Source: Alphaproteobacteria bacterium (lineage in GTDB: Bacteria > Myxococcota_A > UBA796 > GCA-2862545). Taken from it: DNA of 64,000 nt. Both the position numbers and the translations under genes were made by a program. Below, piece after piece: positions 59,154-64,000 of the stretch. The stretch is taken from the NCBI GenBank assembly GCA_020632925.1, contig JACKER010000007.1, positions 806,001-870,000 on the forward strand. Direction: 5' to 3'. The notes beneath the pieces were generated by a model. It was not told where the DNA came from and made no database searches. It saw only the letters and a program-made list of their open reading frames with translations. Position 1 is the stretch's first letter, and every line of letters begins with the position of its first letter.

Positions 59154-60866
59154 ATGTCCGTCGTCATGCTGGCCTGGCTCGCGGGCTGCAGCGAGAACAC
59201 GTTCCAGACGCTGGACGGCACGACGCCGACCGGCGACGACGACGACGATGTGACGCTGGATCACAGCGGCTGGAGGCACTCGGGGTTCGTCGAGCTGCCG
59301 CCTGCCGACATCGTCATCAACGAGATCATGCCGGCCAACCGGTCCACGATCAGCCCGCTCGACGACGACACGACGCCGGACTGGGTGGAGATCGTCAACG
59401 TCTCGAACGAGCCGTTCGACCTGAAGCGGCTGCAGCTGCGCAACGACGCGCAGGACATCTGGATGGGCACCGAGCTGGACGGCTCGATCGCGCCCGGCGA
59501 GTACTTCGTGCTCTGGCTGGGCACCGGCTACGGGGATGGCGTCTTCACCGGGTGGTCGCTCGACAAGGACGGCGACAAGCTGCTGGTCATCGTCGACGAC
59601 CGCTTGCAGGAGGAGATCGAGTTCGACGCCATCGACGGCGACATCTCCTGGGCGCGCACGCCCGACCTCACGGGTGACTGGGCCGCCACGGCCTGGGCCA
59701 CGCCGGGTCGGATCAACCGCGAGACCGCGTCGCCGACGATGAACGTGGCCGACGAGACCTGGTTCGTGAAGGACCAGGTCCACCAGATCCGCTTCGCGTT
59801 CACGCCCGAGGCGTACAACCAGATCAACCAGCCGGATCGCCCCGAGGTGCACGTCGCGATGGAGATCGACGGGCAGGTCCGGTACCGCGACATCGGCCTG
59901 AAGCTCAAGGGCTCCGCCTCGTACGACACGATGGACGGCAAGCCGGCCTTCATCGTGGACATGAACGAGTGGATCCCGGGGACCAAGTTCCGTGGTCTGC
60001 AGGCGTTCAAGCTCCACAACGGTAACGTCCTCGACCCTACGCGGGTCCGGGACCACATCACGTACCGCCTGGCGCGCGAGGCGGGGCTGATGGCGCCGCG
60101 CGTCGGCTGGGCCGAGGTCTGGTGCAACCAGAACTACTACGGCATCTACATGATCATCGAGCGCCAGGACGATCAGTTCATCAAGTACTTCCACCCCGAG
60201 CAGGAGGACTCCGGCGTCGTCATGGAGCCCAACGAGGCCCAGGGTGGCGGCTTCGGCTGGGGTGACTTCGGGCAGGGCAACGCGACGAGCTGGAACATCG
60301 AGGAGGGGCCGAACCCGCCCGATCCGCTCTCCGTCCGCTCGCTGACGATGGCCGACCAGATCATCGGGCGGCCGCCGAGCGACCAGAACGTCGCCGAGCT
60401 CTGGAACTACATGGACAAGGACCTGCTTCTCACCTACCTCGCGTGGGAGGCGCTCGCGAACCACACCGACGGGTACAAGTCGCCCAACAACTGGCGCGTG
60501 TACATCGACGGTGTGAACCACCTCGTGAGCCTGCTCCCGAGCGGCGCCGAGTGGACCTGGGACGGCGCCTCGAACGACTGGCAGTTCGGCGGCCGTGCGG
60601 GCAGCTGGTGCATGAGCAACACCGGCTGCAAGCACGACTACGCCGAGAAGGTCCTGGAGATGGCGGACCTCGTGGAGCGGCTGGACCTGGCGGGCGACTT
60701 CCGCGACCAGAGCATCTTCCTCGACCCGATCATCCAGATCGACCCCCGGTACAACAGCTGGGAGACGCCCGCGCAGGCCCGAGAGAGCACCTGGCAGTAC
60801 CTCAACGCCAACCCCGACACGGCCCGGAGCCAGGTCTACCAGACCTTCCCGGACCTCCGGCCGTAG
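59154..60866 (+). CDS. CotH-like kinase lipoprotein with lamin-tail domain
   Basis: A 570-residue lipoprotein; leader MSVVMLAWLAGC with Cys12, then a Thr/Asp linker. Residues about 50-195 form a lamin-tail (LTD) domain (IVINEIMPANRS onward, WVEIVNVSNEPFDL). The rest is a CotH-type atypical kinase domain: LKLKGSASYDTMDGKPAFIV, FKLHNGNVLDPTRVRDHITY, RLAREAGLMAPRVGWAEVWC and YYGIYMIIERQDDQFI. CotH proteins phosphorylate surface proteins in spore formers; similar LTD-CotH lipoproteins are frequent in Myxococcota and Planctomycetes. GGAGGG precedes the ATG and TACGAT lies at 59131-59136. Confidence 0.92.
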   Translation: MSVVMLAWLAGCSENTFQTLDGTTPTGDDDDDVTLDHSGWRHSGFVELPPADIVINEIMPANRSTISPLDDDTTPDWVEIVNVSNEPFDLKRLQLRNDAQDIWMGTELDGSIAPGEYFVLWLGTGYGDGVFTGWSLDKDGDKLLVIVDDRLQEEIEFDAIDGDISWARTPDLTGDWAATAWATPGRINRETASPTMNVADETWFVKDQVHQIRFAFTPEAYNQINQPDRPEVHVAMEIDGQVRYRDIGLKLKGSASYDTMDGKPAFIVDMNEWIPGTKFRGLQAFKLHNGNVLDPTRVRDHITYRLAREAGLMAPRVGWAEVWCNQNYYGIYMIIERQDDQFIKYFHPEQEDSGVVMEPNEAQGGGFGWGDFGQGNATSWNIEEGPNPPDPLSVRSLTMADQIIGRPPSDQNVAELWNYMDKDLLLTYLAWEALANHTDGYKSPNNWRVYIDGVNHLVSLLPSGAEWTWDGASNDWQFGGRAGSWCMSNTGCKHDYAEKVLEMADLVERLDLAGDFRDQSIFLDPIIQIDPRYNSWETPAQARESTWQYLNANPDTARSQVYQTFPDLRP

Positions 60867-60906
60867 GCAGCGCCGCCGCCTGCCCAGACGCCGGCGGGAG
60901 GTGAGC

Positions 60907-60912
60907 TATGCT
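60907..60912 (+). promoter_or_regulatory. -10 element TATGCT, alternative leaderless start at 60920
   Basis: TATGCT overlaps the ATG at 60908 and ends seven bases before the in-frame ATG at 60920. GGAGGTGA lies four bases before 60908, so both a leadered and a leaderless start are possible. Confidence 0.4.
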
Positions 60913-61867
60913 GCGCTCGATGCTCCCGCTGCTGTTCACGCTGGGTTCTGGCTGCGCCTACACGTTCGGGTCCGGTCTCACCGCCGGGTTCCTGGACGAG
61001 GCGCAGGGGAAGGGCCGGTCCGACGGGCTCGAGGGTCCCCTCAACGACGTCGTGCAGAAGGAGCTGCTGGCCCAGCTGGGGTCACAGCTCGGCCAGGGAC
61101 TGCGCAGCGGCGTGACCGAGGTGACGCCCGAGCAGCAGGCGCGCCTCGAGCAGACCATCGACGCCCTGCTGCTCGCGGCGACGCGACGAGCCGGGCAGGG
61201 GCTGCGCACGGAGGTCTCGCCCGAGCTGCGCGAGATGGTCCAGAAGGACATCGTGGGTGCGCTGTCGGAGGGGATGCGCGGCGATCTCGGTGACAGCCTG
61301 GAGGTCACGGTCGATCGGGTCGTGCACAAGGCCGTGGCCGCGCTCAAGGACGACCTGGCGGACGAGGACACGCGGATCGTCGTCACCAACCTCATCCGCG
61401 ACAGCGTGTACTACGCGATGCGGGAGAACGGCGCGACCGAGGGCGTCGGCGAGACGCTCGAGTTCACGCTGACCGAGAACATGCTCATCCCGATCCAGGA
61501 CAGCTTCGGCGGGATGAACATGCTGATCACGCGGCAGATGGAGGACGCCCAGCGCCGCACGGAGAACACCCTCAAGGCGGTCATCTCCGCGCTCGTCGTG
61601 CTGTCCGGCGTGTTCGCGATCATGTACTTCATCCGGAACCTCCAGCTGCGTCGTCTGGAGGAGCGCAACGTCGCCGCGGAGCGCGGGCTGCAGAACGTCG
61701 ACGCGGCCCTCGAGCTGCTGGACCCGAGCGCGCGCGACGCGGTGCTCGCCAAGCTCCAGGAGTACCGCCACGTGCAGGAGCGCAAGACCGTGGCCCAGAC
61801 CCCCGCGCCGGCGCCCAAGGCACAGGCACCCAGCGACGACTACTTCCGCAAGGGCCCCAAGAAGTAG
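60908..61867 (+). CDS. lipoprotein with internal membrane helix
   Basis: A 319-residue protein with a lipoprotein-type leader ending LGSGC (MLRSMLPLLFTLGSGC). The chain is helical and rich in Leu/Gln/Glu (TEVTPEQQARLEQTIDALLL), and near residues 222-242 there is a transmembrane helix (VISALVVLSGVFAIMYFI), followed by a basic and then Pro/Lys tail that would be cytoplasmic. If both anchors are real, the N-terminal part spans the periplasm from one membrane to the other. No family recognised. The start is either 60908 or 60920. Convergent with trpS, 4 bp apart. Confidence 0.78.
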   Translation: MLRSMLPLLFTLGSGCAYTFGSGLTAGFLDEAQGKGRSDGLEGPLNDVVQKELLAQLGSQLGQGLRSGVTEVTPEQQARLEQTIDALLLAATRRAGQGLRTEVSPELREMVQKDIVGALSEGMRGDLGDSLEVTVDRVVHKAVAALKDDLADEDTRIVVTNLIRDSVYYAMRENGATEGVGETLEFTLTENMLIPIQDSFGGMNMLITRQMEDAQRRTENTLKAVISALVVLSGVFAIMYFIRNLQLRRLEERNVAAERGLQNVDAALELLDPSARDAVLAKLQEYRHVQERKTVAQTPAPAPKAQAPSDDYFRKGPKK

Positions 61868-61871
61868 TCGC

Positions 61872-62870
61872 TCAGCGGACGCCGACCGCCGCGCGCACCC
61901 TCGCCAGCACGGGCGCCGCGATGCCGCGGACGCGCCTGGCGCCGTCGTCGAGGATGTCCTCGATCGCCGACGGATCCCGCATGAGCTCGTCGTACTTCGC
62001 GCGCGGCTCGGCCAGCAGGGCCTCGAGATCCTCCGCGAGCAGCTGCTTGGCCGCGCCCCACGAGATGCCGGAGCGGTACTCGGCGGCCAGGTCCTCCGCG
62101 CGCTCCTTCGTGAGCAGGGCGCGGTGGATCTTGTACACCAGCGAGCTCTCGGGGTCCTTGGGCGCCTCGGGGGGCGTGGAGTCGGTCTCGATGCGCATCA
62201 CGGCCTTGCGCAGCTGCTTGGCCGTCGAGAAGCAGGGCAGGGTGTTGCCGTAGCTCTTCGACATCTTGCGCCCGTCGACGCCCGGCACCACGCCCGACTC
62301 GCCGCGCACCAGCGCCGTCGGGAGCTTGAGCACCTCGGCGCCGTAGGTGTGGTTGAAGCGCTGGGCCATGTCCCGCGCCATCTCCACGTGCTGCACCTGA
62401 TCCTGCCCGACCGGGACGACGTCGGCGTCGACGATGAGGATGTCGGCTGCCATGAGGATCGGGTACGTGTACAGCCCCATGTTGACGCCGGCGTCCTCGT
62501 CGTCGCCCTTCGCCACGTTCACGTCCCGGGCCGCCTTGTACGCGTGGGCCTTGTTCATGAAGCCCTTGGGCGAGAAGCAGGCCAGGATCCAGGACAGCTC
62601 GAAGACCTCGGGCACGTCGGACTGACGGTAGACCAGGGTGCGCGCGGGATCGAGGCCGAACGCGAGCCACACGGCCGCGACGTCGATCGTGAGTCGGCGC
62701 AGCTCCGCGGGATCGCGGATCGTGGTGAGCGCGTGGTAGTCGGCGACGAAGTAGTACGCCGAGACCGACGGGTCCGCCGCCAGCTCCAGGCTCGGGCGGT
62801 GCATGCCGAGCCAGTTCCCGATGTGGGGCTGGGCGGTGGGCTTGATGCCGGTGAGCGAGACCTTCTTCAC
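61872..62870 (-). CDS. trpS: tryptophanyl-tRNA synthetase
   Basis: A 332-residue class I synthetase charging tRNA-Trp. The HIGH-type motif is PHIGNW (about residues 14-19) and the KMSKS loop GRKMSKSYGN; the Trp-pocket region MAADILIVDADVVPVGQDQV is typical. The GTG at 62870 follows GGAGGG by four bases, and the normal TrpRS N-terminus starts there; the frame open upstream to 63722 is not coding. It is divergent from a small lipoprotein gene. Confidence 0.97.
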   Translation of the reverse strand: MKKVSLTGIKPTAQPHIGNWLGMHRPSLELAADPSVSAYYFVADYHALTTIRDPAELRRLTIDVAAVWLAFGLDPARTLVYRQSDVPEVFELSWILACFSPKGFMNKAHAYKAARDVNVAKGDDEDAGVNMGLYTYPILMAADILIVDADVVPVGQDQVQHVEMARDMAQRFNHTYGAEVLKLPTALVRGESGVVPGVDGRKMSKSYGNTLPCFSTAKQLRKAVMRIETDSTPPEAPKDPESSLVYKIHRALLTKERAEDLAAEYRSGISWGAAKQLLAEDLEALLAEPRAKYDELMRDPSAIEDILDDGARRVRGIAAPVLARVRAAVGVR

Positions 62871-62960
62871 GGACCCTCCGACCGTGGCGGTAACGCGCCA
62901 CCCGACCGGTGCAATGGTCGCGCCCCGGCCTGCGTAGACCCGGCCCGACAGGAGGAAGGG

Positions 62961-63398
62961 ATGCGGACGACGAAGCTGGTGCTGGGGGCTGCCGTGCTGT
63001 GGCTCGGGCTCGGGTGCTCGGGGCTGACGGAGGTGGGCAAGCAGCTCTCCGGGGCCAACATGGAGATCTCGGAGGGGTCGGGTGCGGAGCTGCCCGCGGA
63101 CTTCCCGCTGCCGCCCCCCGCCGGCGCGAAGCTCGTCACGGTCGCGAAGGTCGGCCTGATGGGCGTCGACACCACCACCGCGGTCTACGAGGTGGCGAGC
63201 AAGGGCGACGCGGACGCCGCGATGACCGCCGCGACCGACGCGATGAAGGCCGCGGGCATGGACGTGACCGACTCCACGTCGGACGAGACGCACGCGGTGA
63301 CGGGCACGAAGGGGACGACCACCTGGACCGCGACGGCCACGCCGCAGGACGACGCGTTCATGGTGACGTTGACCCTCGTCGACGCCGGCGGAACCTGA
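62961..63398 (+). CDS. small lipoprotein of unknown function
   Basis: A 145-residue lipoprotein; leader MRTTKLVLGAAVLWLGLGC, Cys19. After a linker comes one alpha/beta domain (PLPPPAGAKLVTVAKVGLMG, then ASKGDADAAMTAATDAMKAA) and a Thr-rich beta hairpin. The pattern of a hydrophobic strand, a helix with A-x-x-A spacing and a two-strand end recalls small periplasmic ferredoxin-like folds. No family recognised. GGAGGA precedes the ATG. Confidence 0.8.
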   Translation: MRTTKLVLGAAVLWLGLGCSGLTEVGKQLSGANMEISEGSGAELPADFPLPPPAGAKLVTVAKVGLMGVDTTTAVYEVASKGDADAAMTAATDAMKAAGMDVTDSTSDETHAVTGTKGTTTWTATATPQDDAFMVTLTLVDAGGT

Positions 63399-63420
63399 GC
63401 CAGGCCTCGGGTGTCCGTGG

Positions 63421-63426
63421 TACCAT
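63421..63426 (+). promoter_or_regulatory. -10 element TACCAT before the Pup-like gene
   Basis: TACCAT lies 23 bases before the ATG at 63450. The gene has its own AGGAGGT, so it is leadered, unlike many neighbours. Confidence 0.4.
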
Positions 63427-63449
63427 CGAGGTACCCACCAGGAGGTCCC

Positions 63450-63629
63450 ATGGACCGCGCGAAGTCCGGCGGCTCGCCGAGCGACCGTCGTGCCCCGCTC
63501 CCCGCGTCGCGCCAGCCGCGTCGGCCGCGCCCCGGTGTGCCGGCGATCGTCGCGCGCATCCGCGAGGACGCCCAGCAGGATCCGGGGGCGTACATCGAGG
63601 AGTGCGAGGTTCCGGCGGGAGGCGAGTAG
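63450..63629 (+). CDS. Pup/UBact-like small protein modifier ending Gly-Gly-Glu
   Basis: A 59-residue protein. The N-terminal half is Arg/Pro/Ser-rich and probably disordered; the second half has a short helix and the C-terminus AYIEECEVPAGGE. Pup of Actinobacteria ends GGQ (deamidated to GGE) after a similar stretch of acidic helix, and UBact proteins of Gram-negative phyla end in Glu or Gln; a ready-made GGE would need no deamidation. The ligase-type gene starts 6 bp after the stop. AGGAGGT lies directly before the ATG (3-base gap). Identity rests on size, disorder, the GGE end and this neighbour; there is only one Lys (Lys5). It could in principle be a chance small gene. Confidence 0.7.
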   Translation: MDRAKSGGSPSDRRAPLPASRQPRRPRPGVPAIVARIREDAQQDPGAYIEECEVPAGGE

Positions 63630-63635
63630 TCGCCG

Positions 63636-64000
63636 GTGGATCGCGCGCCCGCCGTCGGCCGTCTGCTCGGCACCGAGACGGAGTACGCGATCCGGTTCCG
63701 TCCGGACGAGGGCGTGGCGCACCCGGGGAACCAGGTGCTGTTCGAGGCGATCCGCGCGGCGGTCGAGCGCCGGGTGTTGACGCGACCCTGCTCGAACCTG
63801 CTCGAGGCGGTGCTGACCGAGAACGGCGGCTGCCTGTACTACGAGTTCGACGCGTCCGCGCCCGACGGCGGTCTCGTGGAGGGGGGGACGCCCGAGTGCG
63901 TGGCTCCCAGGCAGCTCCTGGTCTACCAGAAGGCGCAGGACCAGCTGCTGACCGAGGCCACGCGGGACGCGGAGAGCGAGCTGCGTGACCGCGGGCTCGC
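63636..64000 (+). CDS. Pup-ligase (PafA/Dop) family protein, 3'-truncated by the window edge
   Basis: An open frame from the GTG at 63636 to the window end gives 121 residues. It begins MDRAPAVGRLLGTETEYAIR; GTETEY matches the GIETEY/F signature of the glutamine-synthetase-like Pup ligase PafA and deamidase Dop, whose two Glu bind Mg-ATP. The next conserved block is also present: TENGGCLYYEFD followed by GGTPECVAPRQLLVYQ, equivalent to the NGARLYxDxxHPEYxTPE block of PafA/Dop. The family joins the C-terminal Glu of Pup to lysines of target proteins. With the GGE protein in front this suggests a complete conjugation pair. The nearest Shine-Dalgarno (GGAGG at 63618-63622) lies within the codons for Gly-Gly. 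Ligase and deamidase cannot be told apart from this part. Confidence 0.82.
   Translation, partial: MDRAPAVGRLLGTETEYAIRFRPDEGVAHPGNQVLFEAIRAAVERRVLTRPCSNLLEAVLTENGGCLYYEFDASAPDGGLVEGGTPECVAPRQLLVYQKAQDQLLTEATRDAESELRDRGL

Noticed and set aside
54941..59221. Minus-strand open frame of 1426 codons opposite xdhA, xdhB and the helicase
   Set aside because: The plus-strand genes are unmistakable by motif; the antisense frame is low-complexity Arg/Gly/His/Val.
63490..63780. Open frame across the Pup-like gene and the ligase start in another frame
   Set aside because: Arg/Ser-rich shadow; the GTETEY and TPEC motifs lie in the frame that starts at 63636.

Overview
The window is GC-rich, densely packed Gram-negative DNA, most consistent with a Myxococcota/deltaproteobacterial-type genome. 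Signs are about a dozen lipoproteins with short leaders, Asp-rich calcium-repeat and CotH/lamin-tail surface proteins, a Ser/Thr kinase with a PEGA-like tail, a CarD regulator, and a sequence resembling the Myxococcus LexA box in front of dnaE2. This placement is inference; no rRNA gene is present. Almost every base is coding, and the only two gene-free tracts longer than 300 bp (14298-14644 and 36845-37661) both carry 7-bp tandem repeat arrays.

Layout. 1-6.2 kb: 3' end of a sigma factor, an esterase, a lipoprotein, a tRNA-Ile/tRNA-Ala pair with no rRNA, a secreted protein, a divergent haem-domain lipoprotein and S41 protease, and a secreted protein. 6.2-12.6 kb: hemE, a large lipoprotein, queE, a carD-cysS operon and a small conserved protein. 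12.7-19.4 kb: a second sigma factor, a CAP-domain lipoprotein, a repeat region, dnaE2 and an Asp-rich lipoprotein. 19.4-26.2 kb: mostly unrecognised genes, an APH-like protein and a second S41-type lipoprotein. 26.2-34 kb: a P450, an LA_2272-type repeat protein, a GT87-folM-folB operon, a metallophosphatase-like gene, and def with a TPR gene. 34-40 kb: a 909-residue orphan, a repeat tract and leuS. 40-50 kb: a lipoprotein-lipoprotein-kinase operon, a sugar-type ABC transporter split around an RRM gene, a CobW GTPase and a hydrolase. The transporter's binding protein and first permease are fused. 50-64 kb: a nuclease lipoprotein, a coiled-coil/PEGA operon, xanthine dehydrogenase, a DEAD-box helicase, a CotH lipoprotein, trpS, and finally a 59-residue Pup-like protein ending Gly-Gly-Glu followed by the 5' end of a Pup-ligase-type gene.

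Three observations stand out. First, the Pup/UBact-like modifier and ligase pair at the right edge; the ligase runs off the window. Second, a TANNNT box lies 5-8 nt before the start codon of more than ten genes, as expected for leaderless transcripts, often in overlapping divergent pairs. Third, three unrelated exported proteins begin with the minimal leader Met-Trp-Trp-Trp-(x)-Ala-Cys. A candidate LexA box overlaps the -35 of an apparently leaderless dnaE2 promoter.
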